From NCBI RefSeq assembly GCF_000517105.1, contig NZ_KI912151.1, forward strand, positions 812,124-876,123: a stretch of 64,000 nt of DNA, given 5' to 3'. The notes under the pieces are model-generated. The model saw only the letters and a program-made list of their open reading frames with translations, was not told the origin of the DNA and searched no databases. Shown here one piece after another: positions 9,281 through 19,460 of this stretch (the stretch's first letter is position 1; each line of letters opens with the position of its first letter). The position numbers and the translations under genes were made by a program. Source of the stretch: Fischerella sp. PCC 9605 (GTDB taxonomy: Bacteria > Cyanobacteriota > Cyanobacteriia > Cyanobacteriales > Nostocaceae).

Positions 9281-9380
9281 AGGGCTTTGCGTAAAAGAGT
9301 GGCAGTTTTAAACGCAGAGGAACGCAAAGTGAACGCGGAGGGGCGCAGAGTCTTTCCAAATTTAATTCGTTACGAATTTG
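9281..9380. repeat. Dispersed intergenic repeat, copy 1 (AACGCAGAGG...GCGCAGAGTC)
   Basis: This stretch (CTTTGCGTAAAA, then GTTTTAAACGCAGAGGAACGC, GGGGCGCAGAGTCTTTCC, and TTCGTTACGAATT) aligns with 37758-37850 (CTTTGCGTAAAA, TTTTTTAAACGCACCAGG, TAGCAGAGTCTTTTC, TTCGCTACGAATT). Both are non-coding. The palindrome TTCGTTACGAA closes the element. Confidence 0.55.
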
Positions 9381-9526
9381 TGCAATGTTGTATTTAGCGT
9401 TTACATAGTCGATAATAAATAGCTCCAGAAATTGCTAGTACAGTTGGTTAAAAAACTCTTCAACAGATTTTTGTACCACAAAATAAATCTATAATCACAA
9501 AGGCGCAGAGTACGCAGAAACTGAAA

Positions 9527-10717
9527 ATGAAGAAATTAACAGATAATTCAATCAAGCTGCCACAAAAATTGATGTTGTTGGGTTCGGGAGAACTGGGTAA
9601 AGAATTTGTAATTGCTGCTCAGCGCCTTGGTAATTATGTAATTGCTGTTGATCGCTATGAAAATGCCCCAGCGATGCAAGTTGCTGATGATTCCGAAGTA
9701 ATTTCGATGTTAAGTGCTGATGATTTAGAAAGAATTGTTAACAAGCATCAGCCGGATTTCATCATTCCAGAAATTGAAGCTATTAAAACAGAAAAATTGC
9801 TGGAATTTGAAGAACGGGGAATTACAGTTATCCCGACAGCAGCGGCGACTAACTATACAATGAATCGAGACAGAATTAGGGAACTTGCTCATAAACAGTT
9901 AGGCATCAGAACTGCAAAATATGGTTATGCCTCCACTTTAGAAGAGTTGGTTGCTGTTTCTGATGAAATTGGTTTTCCCAATGTTGTCAAACCTGTAATG
10001 TCCTCTTCTGGTAAAGGACAATCTGTAGTCAAAGATCAAGGAGAAGTTGAGAAAGCCTGGAATTATGCGATCGCAGGTTCTAGGGGTGACACTCAGAAAG
10101 TAATCGTTGAAGAATTTATTGATTTTGAAGTTGAGATTACTTTACTGACGATTAAGCAGTGGAATGAACCGACTTTATTCTGTCTTCCTATTGGTCATCG
10201 TCAAGAAAGAGGAGATTACCAGGAATCTTGGCAACCAGCAGGAATTTCGGAACAAATGACATCGCAAGCGCAGGCGATCGCCAAAAAAGTGACTGATGCT
10301 TTGGGAGGGGCTGGAATCTTTGGAGTTGAATTTTTTATTACCAAAGATGAAGTCATTTTTTCTGAACTTTCACCTAGACCCCACGATACGGGAATGGTAA
10401 CGTTAATCTCGCAAAATCTCAATGAATTTGAACTGCATTTAAGAGCAATTTTAGGTTTGCCAATTCCGCATATAGAACAGTTGGGGCCTTCTGCAAGTGC
10501 TGTGATTTTAGCTTCAGAAAAGTTAGATGCAATTGTTTATACAGGAATAGCAGAGGCTTTGTCAGAAAAAGATGTAGATATTAAGCTATTTGGTAAACCT
10601 AATGCCCATCCATATCGACGTATGGGGGTAGCTTTAGCTAAAGGAAGCAACATTCAACAAGCGCGGGAAAAAGCTATAGCAGCTGCAAGTAAAATCAAAC
10701 TTGAAAGTAGGGCTTAG
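9527..10717 (+). CDS. purT: Formate-dependent phosphoribosylglycinamide formyltransferase 2
   Basis: PurT (396 residues, normal length) uses formate and ATP to formylate glycinamide ribonucleotide in purine synthesis, an alternative to folate-dependent PurN. It is an ATP-grasp enzyme: the N-terminal dinucleotide-like loop LLGSGELGKE is at residues ~17-26, VKPVMSSSGKGQSVV forms the ATP-grasp glycine-rich loop at ~156-170, VEEFIDFEVEITLL at ~193, and the metal/ATP site FGVEFFI...ELSPRPHDTGMVTLISQ at ~265-300. The PHDTGMVT element separates PurT from PurK. The gene is monocistronic and ends convergently with ccs1, with a strong inverted repeat between them. Confidence 0.96.
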   Translation: MKKLTDNSIKLPQKLMLLGSGELGKEFVIAAQRLGNYVIAVDRYENAPAMQVADDSEVISMLSADDLERIVNKHQPDFIIPEIEAIKTEKLLEFEERGITVIPTAAATNYTMNRDRIRELAHKQLGIRTAKYGYASTLEELVAVSDEIGFPNVVKPVMSSSGKGQSVVKDQGEVEKAWNYAIAGSRGDTQKVIVEEFIDFEVEITLLTIKQWNEPTLFCLPIGHRQERGDYQESWQPAGISEQMTSQAQAIAKKVTDALGGAGIFGVEFFITKDEVIFSELSPRPHDTGMVTLISQNLNEFELHLRAILGLPIPHIEQLGPSASAVILASEKLDAIVYTGIAEALSEKDVDIKLFGKPNAHPYRRMGVALAKGSNIQQAREKAIAAASKIKLESRA

Positions 10718-10762
10718 GGACTATCCCTGTCAAAGTACAACCCTCAACATCAAGTTTTCTTT

Positions 10763-10823
10763 GTGTCTTAGTGTCTTGGTGGTTCAAAAATAAATTTTAT
10801 TAACCACCAAGACACTAAGACAC
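10763..10823. terminator. Bidirectional terminator-like inverted repeat between purT and ccs1
   Basis: The 22-base arm GTGTCTTAGTGTCTTGGTGG(TT) at 10763-10784 is perfectly repeated in inverse at 10802-10823, with a 17-base A/T-rich loop. It lies in the gap between two convergent genes, so it could terminate both. The same repeat family sits after susA at 39078-39141. Confidence 0.7.
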
Positions 10824-10847
10824 CAAGTAAAATCACAAAGAGATAAT

Positions 10848-12263
10848 TTAAGCGATCGCTTTTTCCTCTTCCTTATCTTTTGACTCAGAACTCAGTTGAT
10901 CGAATATTTCCAACATCTCTCGTTCAAATCCTACCTGAGCGCGATTCGTTTTGCCACCCACGTACAGACGACCATCTGTTTGCAAAGCCCAAATTTGGGA
11001 GTGGGAGAAGTAACTCATCATCACACCCAGCATCAGCAAGGCAAACCCCGCATAGACAATGGGTACTCCTGGATCGGCTTTAATTTGCAAGCCAGTACTG
11101 CCAATTAATTCCAGAACAGTCAACTTGACACCATTAACTTGGGTAGACATGCCATTACGCACAGTGTCAACCAGTTCGCCTTTGCTGTCGTAAATTAACA
11201 TCATGCCTTGCAAATCCTTAACCACCAAGGAGACTCCCTCACTTAAATCTGTTTTTGTCGGAATCCAGGTTCCCCAGATGCGTCCCTTGCCATTGGTGTT
11301 TAATGATGCCATTGGTAGTTGGAAAACTGGGCTATTGTTTACACGCACTTTTACAGCAGCAATTCCCCAGTCTGTTTGATAAAAAGTCAGACCTTGATAA
11401 CGCAGAGGTTGATTCACAAAAATAGTTTTATGGTCAATCTCCCGATCTTCTTTATTCACAACAGACAAGTCTGAATAAAACTGGTCAATACTGCCGGTAG
11501 GAGTATAGTCAATCCAAAAACGATTGACGCGCACAGACCAATCTTTATTAGTTGGTAGTGTTGCCCAAGGGCCGGCATCAATAATATTTTTCACCTGAAA
11601 TGTATTGCCACTGGGAACCATTTCTTGGGCCATAAACCCAGTCATTGCTCCCCAAATTGACCCCAAGAGAATTACTACAATACCTATATGTACAATAATT
11701 GGGCCGATGCGTCCAATTATTCCCTTACGGGCATAAAGAATATTGCCTTTTTCTTGAAAAACTTTATAGCGGCGATTCTGTAATATTTGCGTCAGGTTTT
11801 GTAGAGACGCGGAATTTGACGTTTGGTTATCTATTTCTGCACTCAACGCGAGTTTTGTAAATTGCCGGGGTTTGTCGTAAAACTTCCAGCGACGGGCGGC
11901 TTTTAAAGCTGGTAACTGACGGGTAAAAGTACAAGCAGTTAAGCTAGTGCCAAAAAAGATAAGTAAGGACAAAAACCACCAAGTACGATATACGTGATCT
12001 AAGCCCAGAGTTAAAATAACTTTCCAACTTAGAAAGCCAAATAGAGCTGGGTGTTCTGGGTAGTTTGCTTGATAAAAGGATAGTGATTGACCTTGTTCAA
12101 TTACCGTACCGCTAATGCTGAAGAGGGCGATGAGAAGTAGTAGGGCGATCGCCAAGCGTAAATCCGTCAATACAGGCAAAAAATCCTGTCGCAAAACCTG
12201 CCCGACAACTGACCACCAATTTGATTTTTCTGAAGCTGAATTATTTGTGTTATCTAAAGTCAT
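10848..12263 (-). CDS. ccs1: Cytochrome c biogenesis protein Ccs1 (ResB family)
   Basis: Ccs1/ResB (471 residues) is the membrane chaperone of system II cytochrome c maturation; with CcsA it carries haem across the thylakoid or plasma membrane and attaches it to apocytochromes c6 and f. Hydrophobic spans appear at ~33-53 ([20 protein letters not shown]), ~80-110 and ~188-212 ([20 protein letters not shown]), and near 400 ([19 protein letters not shown]); a large soluble lumenal domain lies between the last two. The YFSH segment near the last span carries a conserved histidine. The following gene upstream on the same strand is ccdA, the thiol-reductant transporter of the same pathway. A 13-base GTAGAGACGCGGA fragment of the dispersed palindrome occurs in the coding sequence at ~11801. 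Confidence 0.93.
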   Translation of the reverse strand: MTLDNTNNSASEKSNWWSVVGQVLRQDFLPVLTDLRLAIALLLLIALFSISGTVIEQGQSLSFYQANYPEHPALFGFLSWKVILTLGLDHVYRTWWFLSLLIFFGTSLTACTFTRQLPALKAARRWKFYDKPRQFTKLALSAEIDNQTSNSASLQNLTQILQNRRYKVFQEKGNILYARKGIIGRIGPIIVHIGIVVILLGSIWGAMTGFMAQEMVPSGNTFQVKNIIDAGPWATLPTNKDWSVRVNRFWIDYTPTGSIDQFYSDLSVVNKEDREIDHKTIFVNQPLRYQGLTFYQTDWGIAAVKVRVNNSPVFQLPMASLNTNGKGRIWGTWIPTKTDLSEGVSLVVKDLQGMMLIYDSKGELVDTVRNGMSTQVNGVKLTVLELIGSTGLQIKADPGVPIVYAGFALLMLGVMMSYFSHSQIWALQTDGRLYVGGKTNRAQVGFEREMLEIFDQLSSESKDKEEEKAIA

Positions 12264-12283
12264 TTGAATTACTAAAATAAACT

Positions 12284-12405
12284 GTTAGTAGTTGGTAGTT
12301 AGTAGTTAGTAGTTGGTGGTTGGTAGTTAGTGGTGGGTGATTATTCCCCTTTTACCTTTTACCTTTCCGCCTTTTCCCACTATCTACTAACCACTATCTA
12401 CTAAC
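12284..12405. repeat. Low-complexity TAGTTAGTAG / CTACTAAC repeat
   Basis: A run of (G)TTAGTAGTTGGTAGTTAGTAG units is followed, after a pyrimidine-rich spacer, by CCACTATCTACTAACCAC units, so both halves can pair. The same family occupies the gaps at 52912-53001 and 53841-53912. It separates ccs1 from ccdA. Confidence 0.7.
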
Positions 12406-12407
12406 TC

Positions 12408-13139
12408 TTAAAAAGGAATCCGAGAAATCAGAGAAAAAACACCAAATCCTACTAACAATACTCCACTAATTGGGTTAATCCAACCAGACCAACGACGCAA
12501 TTCTAATATTTTTTTAATAGAAGCAGTAAATGTACCTGCCAAGATTAAGGGTGCTACATAACCTGCTGTATAGGAAATTAGCAGCATTCCGCCTAAAATT
12601 AGGTCTTGCGTATTGGCAACCCAACCCAGTAAGCTGGCTAAAACTGGTGTGCTGCAAGGAGAGGCTACTAAACCAAAACTTAGACCGATTGCATAGGCTC
12701 GCACTCCTTGGGGTAATTCTTGAGAAATCCACTCAGTACCTCCAAAAGAAGGCATTTGCAAGGGCAAGGCCTCCAATAAATTCAGACCCATCAAAATAGC
12801 AATAATACTGACAATAATTGGCAAACCAATTCCGATTTGCCCATAGACTCTTCCGACTAAAGCTGCTACCACTCCTAAGCTTGCTAGCGTAGTTGCCAAT
12901 CCCAAAGCAAACCAAGTAGACTGGGCAGCTGCTTGCAGGCGGTTTTTCGCTTCATAGCCACCAATGTAACCGATGGTGATAGGCAACATAGACAGCATAC
13001 AGGGTGTGAGACTAGTGAGCAACCCAGCAACAAATATGATACCGATGCTCAATAAACTCAGATGCGTCAGCTGATTGGAAACAAGGGAATTAGCGAATTG
13101 TTCGAGTTCGTATAGTTGAGTTTGCAGAGTTTCAAACAT
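12408..13139 (-). CDS. ccdA: Cytochrome c biogenesis protein CcdA (thiol-disulfide electron carrier)
   Basis: CcdA (243 residues) is a DsbD-like membrane protein that passes reducing equivalents from cytoplasmic thioredoxin across the membrane so that apocytochrome c cysteines stay reduced. Six hydrophobic spans are visible. The two redox-active cysteines are in the expected places: LTSLTPCMLSMLPITIGYIG in span 1 (~42-62) and GLVASPCSTPVLASLLG in span 4 (~155-171), each in the Pro-Cys or Cys-Ser/Thr-Pro setting of the family. It is read towards ccs1, about 145 bp upstream of it and separated by a simple repeat, so the two probably form a functional pair. Confidence 0.94.
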   Translation of the reverse strand: MFETLQTQLYELEQFANSLVSNQLTHLSLLSIGIIFVAGLLTSLTPCMLSMLPITIGYIGGYEAKNRLQAAAQSTWFALGLATTLASLGVVAALVGRVYGQIGIGLPIIVSIIAILMGLNLLEALPLQMPSFGGTEWISQELPQGVRAYAIGLSFGLVASPCSTPVLASLLGWVANTQDLILGGMLLISYTAGYVAPLILAGTFTASIKKILELRRWSGWINPISGVLLVGFGVFSLISRIPF

Positions 13140-13512
13140 GAGTTACATAGAAGGGAAAATCCTTGAACTGCTCGAATTTTAGCTTAAATTGCGTTTTGGG
13201 GTGGGAGCGAAAGCTTTTAATTCCATTCGCAATTCTAATAGTTGATAAAAGAGTGGTAAGAGAACGATGTGAAAGTTGTTAGTGATACATTAAACTCTTG
13301 GATATGCCCCTAAATCCACGGCAATCGCTACAACGGAAGAAACTTTCAAGAGTGCGTTACCTTCCCTGAAAAAGCGGAGTCAAAAAGAAAAATCTAAACT
13401 TTTCTTAATCTCTCTAAGTCTTTGTGTACTTTGTATCCTAACCTAGCGCGTCTATGTGGTTTGTTAAATAAATATTTTCTCACCTAAGTTCTAAATAAAG
13501 TTCAGCAGTTGG
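13140..13512. other. 373-bp intergenic region between divergent ccdA and the S9 peptidase
   Basis: It must hold the promoters of both divergent genes, but no convincing -10/-35 pair stands out. It includes degenerate cyanobacterial repeat sequence (AAAAAGCGGAGTC, TCTAAGTCTTTGTGTAC). No gene is seen. Confidence 0.4.
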
Positions 13513-15498
13513 ATGATTTTTAGCAGAATCTGCAATAATCAGACCATGCAATTTTTATCACTTTTTTTTACTACCCTGTTTGCAGTTTTTCTGCTACCAA
13601 TTTTCATGGTTTCTGCTCAAAGTCCTGCCATTACTCCAAATGAAAACCTTGTTGTAGAGGGAATACCTGCTATTCCCACAACACTGGCAGATACAGTCGA
13701 TCGCTACACTAATTTCCGTTCTGCTGGTCTTTTTAGCTGGCATCCGATCCGGCGCGAGATGCTAATCTCAACGCGCTTTGCTGATACCTCGCAAGTGCAT
13801 TTAGTTAAGTTTCCTCTTGGTAGTCGCCAGCAAATGACTTTTTTCCCAGAAAGAGTCGGAGCAGCAATTTTTCAACCAACGCAAGGCGATTATTTTGTTT
13901 TTAGTAAAGATATTGGTGGTAATGAATTTAACCAAAACTACCGCTTTGATTTAGCGACAGGAGAGATCGCCTTGCTGACCGATGGCAAGTCAAGAAACAG
14001 TTGGGGTGTGTGGTCTAACAAAGGCGATCGCATGATTTACACCTCCACCCGTCGTACAGGTAAAGATAACGATTTTTACATTATCGACCCTAAAAATACT
14101 CAAAGCGACAAGCTTTTAGCACAGGTGGAAGGTGGCGGTTGGGGCCCTTTGGACTGGTCAATCGATGACCGCCAATTACTGGCAATAGAAAGCATTTCCG
14201 TCAATGAAAGTTATCTCTGGGTGGTGGATACCAACTCAGGAGAGAAAACACTGATTACACCCAAAGGAGGCAAAGAGAAAGTCGCCTATGACGCGGGTTT
14301 GTTTAGCAAGGATGGAAAAGGTTTATATGTCATCAGCGATCGCGATTCCGAATTTACTCGGTTAGCATATGTGGACTTAACTACTAAACAACATACTTAT
14401 TTGACTAGCCATATTCCTTGGGATGTGGAAGATTTTGACCTAACAAAAGACGGTAAATATATTGCCTTTGTTACCAATGAAGATGGGACAAGCGTACTGC
14501 ACCTATTGGAGACAGCAACAAAAAAAGAAAAACCCTTGCCCAAATTACCAGTAGGACAAGTATATGGTGTTACGTGGCATCGTAATAACGAAGATTTAGG
14601 CTTTACCCTGATGTCGGCCCGTTCCACCGCAGACGTGTACTCGCTGAATATCCGCACTAATAAAGTTGAACGCTGGACAGAAAGTGAAACTGGCGGTTTG
14701 AATACGGCAAATTTCTCCGACGCGAAACTAGTACGCTGGAAAAGCTTTGATGGTAGAACCATCTCCGGTTTTCTCTATCCTCCTCCAGCCAAATTCAAAG
14801 GTAAACGTCCGGTAATAATTGATATCCACGGCGGGCCGGAAGCACAGTTTCGCCCATCCTTTTTAGGGCGCTATAATTACTACTTGAACGAGTTGGGTGT
14901 TGCCTTGCTGTTTCCCAACGTCCGGGGTTCTACAGGTTACGGCAAAACCTTTCTGACATTAGATAATGACTATAAGCGAGAAGACTCTGTTAAAGATATC
15001 GCCGCACTTCTAGACTGGATAGCTACTCAACCGGACTTAGATAAAGACAGAATTTTGGTGACAGGGGGTAGCTATGGCGGTTATATGTCCTTAGCAGTGG
15101 CGACAAAATATAGCGATCGCATTCGTGCTGCCATTGATATTGTCGGCATTTCTAATTTTGTCACTTTCCTAGAAAATACAGAGAGTTATCGGCGCGATTT
15201 ACGACGAGTAGAATACGGAGATGAACGCGATCCGAAAATGCGAGAATTCCTGCTGAAGATTTCGCCAGTGAATAACGCCAGCAGTATCAAAAAACCTTTA
15301 TTTGTCATTCACGGCAAAAACGATCCTCGCGTTCCCCTCAAGGAAGCAGAACAAATTGTGGCGACAGTTAGAAAGAATAATGTACCAGTTTGGTATTTGA
15401 TGGCGAAGGATGAGGGACACGGGTTTAGTAAGAAGAAAAATATTGATTACCAATTTTATGCAACGGTGATGTTTGTGAAAGAGTTTTTGCTGAAGTAA
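13513..15498 (+). CDS. Secreted prolyl-oligopeptidase-family (S9) serine peptidase
   Basis: A 661-residue protein with an N-terminal signal (hydrophobic core SLFFTTLFAVFLLPIF, cleavage near VSAQS), so it acts in the periplasm or outside. Residues ~60-400 form a beta-propeller (repeated W/Y-D-x-D and DG strands). The C-terminal alpha/beta-hydrolase has the S9 triad: Ser in GGSYGGYM near 521, Asp in HGKNDPRVP near 604 and His in DEGHGF near 637; the oxyanion-side HGGPE is near 441. This is the acylaminoacyl-peptidase/DPP-IV layout. The start at 13513 keeps an arginine in the signal n-region; an internal ATG at 13546 is the alternative. Substrate unknown; it probably trims oligopeptides. Confidence 0.88.
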   Translation: MIFSRICNNQTMQFLSLFFTTLFAVFLLPIFMVSAQSPAITPNENLVVEGIPAIPTTLADTVDRYTNFRSAGLFSWHPIRREMLISTRFADTSQVHLVKFPLGSRQQMTFFPERVGAAIFQPTQGDYFVFSKDIGGNEFNQNYRFDLATGEIALLTDGKSRNSWGVWSNKGDRMIYTSTRRTGKDNDFYIIDPKNTQSDKLLAQVEGGGWGPLDWSIDDRQLLAIESISVNESYLWVVDTNSGEKTLITPKGGKEKVAYDAGLFSKDGKGLYVISDRDSEFTRLAYVDLTTKQHTYLTSHIPWDVEDFDLTKDGKYIAFVTNEDGTSVLHLLETATKKEKPLPKLPVGQVYGVTWHRNNEDLGFTLMSARSTADVYSLNIRTNKVERWTESETGGLNTANFSDAKLVRWKSFDGRTISGFLYPPPAKFKGKRPVIIDIHGGPEAQFRPSFLGRYNYYLNELGVALLFPNVRGSTGYGKTFLTLDNDYKREDSVKDIAALLDWIATQPDLDKDRILVTGGSYGGYMSLAVATKYSDRIRAAIDIVGISNFVTFLENTESYRRDLRRVEYGDERDPKMREFLLKISPVNNASSIKKPLFVIHGKNDPRVPLKEAEQIVATVRKNNVPVWYLMAKDEGHGFSKKKNIDYQFYATVMFVKEFLLK

Positions 15499-15510
15499 GA
15501 ATTCCTGGAT

Positions 15511-15562
15511 GTAGAGACGCGTACGCCGCAGGCGTTCCCGCAGGGTAATTTCGCGTCTCTAC
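15511..15562. repeat. Inverted repeat GTAGAGACGCG...CGCGTCTCTAC
   Basis: The 11-base arms enclose a 30-base interior (TACGCCGCAGGCGTTCCCGC...). It lies 12 bases after the peptidase stop and may serve as its terminator. It is another member of the dispersed GTAGAGACG family. The remaining ~200 bp up to the next gene holds one HIP1 site and nothing else recognised. Confidence 0.6.
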
Positions 15563-15764
15563 AGATTCTGCAAAATCGAGCAAATTTTCTGATAACCAAG
15601 CCTATTGATATATGGGAAGTCTGTTCATAACACAGATTATTTTTATTTAAAGCGATCGCAGATACACACCGATGAGGATCTAGTAGTAGATTTTCTATTT
15701 CAATCGCTGTTTAATAAAAAACGGAGAAATTCGGTATATTACCGTAAATAACAGAATATCTTAT

Positions 15765-18700
15765 ATGCGATCGCTCTTTCTCAGCTTCCCCTTAGTTATT
15801 TTGGGCTTTCTTGCATCTATCAACACCGTCAGAGCGCAAGTTTCAAGTGATGGAAGTTTATCTACTACCGTTACTAGCCCTGATGGTTCAAATTTTACGA
15901 TTGATAATGGCGATCGAGCCGGGGGAAACTTATTTCACAGCTTTAGCCAATTTTCTGTTCCCACTGGTGGTTCGGCTGTATTCCAAAATCCTGTGGATGT
16001 GCAAAATATTATCAGTCGGGTGACTGGTGGTTCTATATCTAACATTGATGGTTTGATTAGAACTCAAGGTAGCGCGAATTTATTTTTACTCAATCCAGCA
16101 GGGATAATTTTTGGGCCGAATGCCAGTCTCAATATCGGTGGTTCATTTTTTGGCACGACGGCTAATAGTTTGTTGTTTGATGATGGGGTGGAGTTTAGTG
16201 CTACTAATTTACAAACACCGCCATTGTTGAGTGTGAATATTCCGATTGGGTTAAGATTTCGGGATAATCCAGGAAATATTATCAATCAATCAGCTTTTCA
16301 GGTTCCGTCACAGAAGACCTTAGCACTGATAGGCGGTAATGTGAGCATAGATTCAGGAATTCTGTATGCACCAGGCGGACGAGTTGAATTAGGAGGATTG
16401 ACACAAGCAGGAACAGTTAGATTGAATCCTGATAACAGCTTGAGTTTCCCTGATGGTGTGGCGAGAGGAGATGTAGCAATTAACAACGGAATAGTTTCTG
16501 TATCAGCTGTAGAGGGAAATAGTGGTGATATCAACATTCAAGGCAATTCATTTTCTTTGGATAATGCTGTATTAACTGCTAGTCAAGTCGGGGAGGGTAA
16601 TGCTGGCAATGTAGTGGTAAAAACTCAAGGCACTGTCACTCTTGCTAATAATAGCTTGATCTTGAGCAATGTGGGAAACCGTCAGGGAACACCATCTGTT
16701 GGCAATGTTGGAAAGATTCTGATTGAAGCCAGAGATGTTTCCTTAAACAATGGATCTGAACTGCAAGCTGGTTTCTATGAAAACTCTAAAGGAAATCCTG
16801 GTATCGTAACTGTGTGGGCTAAGGAATTTGTCTCCTTGACAAATAGTGGAATTTTTACAGATGTATATTCTGGAACAATAGGTAATGGCAGTAATATTGA
16901 AATTGTGGCAGGTTCGGTTTCCTTAAGTGATGCTACTCTACTGCGAGCTAGCAATCAAGGACAGGGAAAAGGTGGGAACATCAATATTACAGCCACAAAT
17001 GGATCAGTATCTCTGACTAATGGCACTAGACTGGAAGCCAGCAATCAAGGACAAGGTAATAGCGGAGACATAAATATTACAGCTACAGACGAGTCAGTTT
17101 ATTTGACTAATGGCGCTAGGCTGGAAACCGGTAGTATTGGACAGGGTAATGCTGGCAATATCACGGTAAAGGCTCAAGACATCGTCTCCCTTGCCGATAG
17201 TAGCTTGATCAGGAGCAATGTGGGAAACCCTGAGAAAACACTATCTATTGGTAATGTTGGAAACATTACCATTGAAGCCAGGGAAGTTTCTTTAACTAAT
17301 GGATCTCAATTGCAAGCTGGTTTCTATGAGAATTCTAAAGGAAATCCTGGTATCGTAGCTGTGCGAGCTAGGGAATCTTTCTCCTTGGGAAATGGTGGAA
17401 TCTTCACCAATGTAGAGTTTGGAGCAGTGGGAGATGGTAGCAATATCGAAATTTCGGCGAAGTCAGTTCTTTTAAACGATGGTGCTTTACTCGAAGCTAG
17501 TAATAGCGGACAGGGTAATGGTGGAGACATAATTATTACGGCTCCAAATGGATTACTATCTTTAACTAATAATAGTCAAATTAACTCCAGTATTTACGGA
17601 CAGGGGGATGCAGGAGAAATTAATATTACGACAGGATCGCTTTCTGTAACTAATGCCTCTGCCATTACTGCCATTACCAACGGAGATGGGGATGCTGGTA
17701 ACTTGTCCATCAAAGCCAGTGATTTAGTAGAAGTTCTAGGCACAGGAAAACCAGGAGGGACAAGTGGTTTGAGTGCTGATGTAGAAGAAGGAGGTAGAGG
17801 AGACGCAGGAAACTTAACTATCGAGACGAAAAAATTGGTTGTCAGAAACTCTCAAGTAGGAACTACAGTTCTTGGCGAAGGAAATGCAGGCACTTTCACA
17901 GTTAACGCCTCCGAGTCAATAGAAGTAAAAGGAAGAGTTTTTTTCACAGATGACTCTGGAAAAACCTTTGTCAATCCTGCGGGTTTGTTTGCTCAAGTGA
18001 ACATGGAAGGTGAGGGTAAGGGTGGTAACTTGTTCATCGAAACCCCATATTTAAGTGTTAGTGATGGCGCTAAAGTCCAAGTAGCGACCTTTGGTCTAGG
18101 CGATGCTGGGAATTTATTTATTCGTGCTTCTGAGATAGACGTATTTGATCCAACAGCCACAAACCAATCTCTTCCACAAGCTGGTATATTTGCTGGTGTA
18201 CTAATAGACTCCGATCAGCCTCCTGAAGTACCACTTAAAGGCAATGGAGGAACTGTAACGATTGAAACTGATCGCTTGCGGGTGAGAGATGGAGGAAGAG
18301 TATCAGTATTGACTCAAGGTGATGGCGATGCAGGTATCTTGCAAATTCGTGCTAAGGACTCTATAGAAGTTTTTGGTACATCACCAGATGGTGATGTCAG
18401 TGAAATAAGTGCCAATGCAACATCAGAAAGCACAGGTAGTGCAGGAAGCTTGACAATTAATACTAGAAAGTTGACTGTTAGAGATAGAGGTAGAGTCAAT
18501 GTGAGTAATGGAAATACTAAACAGGCTGGAAATTTAGAAATAATTGCTGATTCTATCAATCTAGACAATCAAGGAAGCATCACAGCTAACAGCAATTCGG
18601 GTAACGGTGGCAACTTCACCCTAAACATCCGGGACTACTTATTGATGCGCCGCAATAGTGAAATTTCTACCTCAGCTGGCACTAATCAAACAGGTGGTAA

Positions 18701-19307
18701 CGGAGGCAATATTACCATCAATACTCCAGATGGCTTTGTTGTTGCTTTCCCCTCAGAAAATAGCGACATCACTGCTAATGCTTTTACAGGCAAAGGGGGC
18801 AATGTCCAAATTAATGCTACTGGTATCTACGGCATCCAATTTCGAGACAAGCGAACACCAAATAGTGATATCACTGCTAGTTCAGAATTTGGGAGTGCTG
18901 GCACTGTAAAACTAAATACTCCAGATATTAACCCCAGTCAGGGGTTAACTGAACTACCTGAAAATGTTACAGATCCGAGTGACAAAATTGCCGAAAATGC
19001 TTGTCAGCGAGGTGTTAATAGTACCTTCGTCGTCACCGGGCGGGGTGGCTTGCTAAGCAGTCCCAATCAAAGCTTAAAAACTGATAATGTCCGCGTTGAT
19101 TTAGTGGAACCTACCACCAGCACAAGCAATTCCCAAAGTGCAAAAATCAATCAGCCAATCATTGATACTACTTCCAAACAGATTATCCCGGCACGAGGAT
19201 GGGTGTATAACAATAAGGGTGAGGTAGTGCTTACAGCCTACGATCCCACTGCTACCAGTCCTCAACGCATTTCTAAAACAACTGCGGGTTGTCCTGCACC
19301 TTTTTAA
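15765..19307 (+). CDS. Secreted filamentous-haemagglutinin-type exoprotein (two-partner secretion, TpsA-like)
   Basis: An 1180-residue protein with a Sec signal (FLSFPLVILGFLASIN, cleavage near VRAQ) and then the haemagglutination-activity (TPS) domain at ~25-170, shown by NLFHSFSQFSVPTGGSAVF and ANLFLLNPAGIIFGPNASL. The NPAGIIFG motif is diagnostic of FhaB-like proteins exported through a TpsB outer-membrane partner. The rest is a beta-helix of GN-, GD- and AG-rich repeats; two longer blocks around residues ~270-440 and ~440-610 are near-copies, each holding QLQAGFYENSKGNPGIV. Near the C-terminus a Cys occurs in ENACQRG and another in TAGCPAPF, common in the cyanobacterial version. No TpsB partner is in the window. 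Likely role: surface adhesion or cell-cell contact. Confidence 0.9.
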   Translation: MRSLFLSFPLVILGFLASINTVRAQVSSDGSLSTTVTSPDGSNFTIDNGDRAGGNLFHSFSQFSVPTGGSAVFQNPVDVQNIISRVTGGSISNIDGLIRTQGSANLFLLNPAGIIFGPNASLNIGGSFFGTTANSLLFDDGVEFSATNLQTPPLLSVNIPIGLRFRDNPGNIINQSAFQVPSQKTLALIGGNVSIDSGILYAPGGRVELGGLTQAGTVRLNPDNSLSFPDGVARGDVAINNGIVSVSAVEGNSGDINIQGNSFSLDNAVLTASQVGEGNAGNVVVKTQGTVTLANNSLILSNVGNRQGTPSVGNVGKILIEARDVSLNNGSELQAGFYENSKGNPGIVTVWAKEFVSLTNSGIFTDVYSGTIGNGSNIEIVAGSVSLSDATLLRASNQGQGKGGNINITATNGSVSLTNGTRLEASNQGQGNSGDINITATDESVYLTNGARLETGSIGQGNAGNITVKAQDIVSLADSSLIRSNVGNPEKTLSIGNVGNITIEAREVSLTNGSQLQAGFYENSKGNPGIVAVRARESFSLGNGGIFTNVEFGAVGDGSNIEISAKSVLLNDGALLEASNSGQGNGGDIIITAPNGLLSLTNNSQINSSIYGQGDAGEINITTGSLSVTNASAITAITNGDGDAGNLSIKASDLVEVLGTGKPGGTSGLSADVEEGGRGDAGNLTIETKKLVVRNSQVGTTVLGEGNAGTFTVNASESIEVKGRVFFTDDSGKTFVNPAGLFAQVNMEGEGKGGNLFIETPYLSVSDGAKVQVATFGLGDAGNLFIRASEIDVFDPTATNQSLPQAGIFAGVLIDSDQPPEVPLKGNGGTVTIETDRLRVRDGGRVSVLTQGDGDAGILQIRAKDSIEVFGTSPDGDVSEISANATSESTGSAGSLTINTRKLTVRDRGRVNVSNGNTKQAGNLEIIADSINLDNQGSITANSNSGNGGNFTLNIRDYLLMRRNSEISTSAGTNQTGGNGGNITINTPDGFVVAFPSENSDITANAFTGKGGNVQINATGIYGIQFRDKRTPNSDITASSEFGSAGTVKLNTPDINPSQGLTELPENVTDPSDKIAENACQRGVNSTFVVTGRGGLLSSPNQSLKTDNVRVDLVEPTTSTSNSQSAKINQPIIDTTSKQIIPARGWVYNNKGEVVLTAYDPTATSPQRISKTTAGCPAPF

Positions 19308-19342
19308 CTGCATGGCTCTCTCAAGCTTACTGTAGGTTGAAT

Positions 19343-19420
19343 TGTCATTCTGAGCGTAACGAAGTGAAGCGAAGAATCTCGGCAGATGCTTCGTTCCGCG
19401 TTGCTGCACTCAGCATGACA
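19343..19420. repeat. TGTCATTCTGAG... inverted repeat, degenerate copy
   Basis: Begins TGTCATTCTGAGCG and ends CTCAGCATGACA, with GAAGCGAAGAATC/AGATGCTTCG inside. It is a diverged relative of the clean hairpin at 19907-19963. It lies 35 bases after the exoprotein stop and could act as its terminator. Confidence 0.55.
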
Positions 19421-19460
19421 AAGCGAAAATCATCCTGCATTTATGCAACGCCCCAAATTT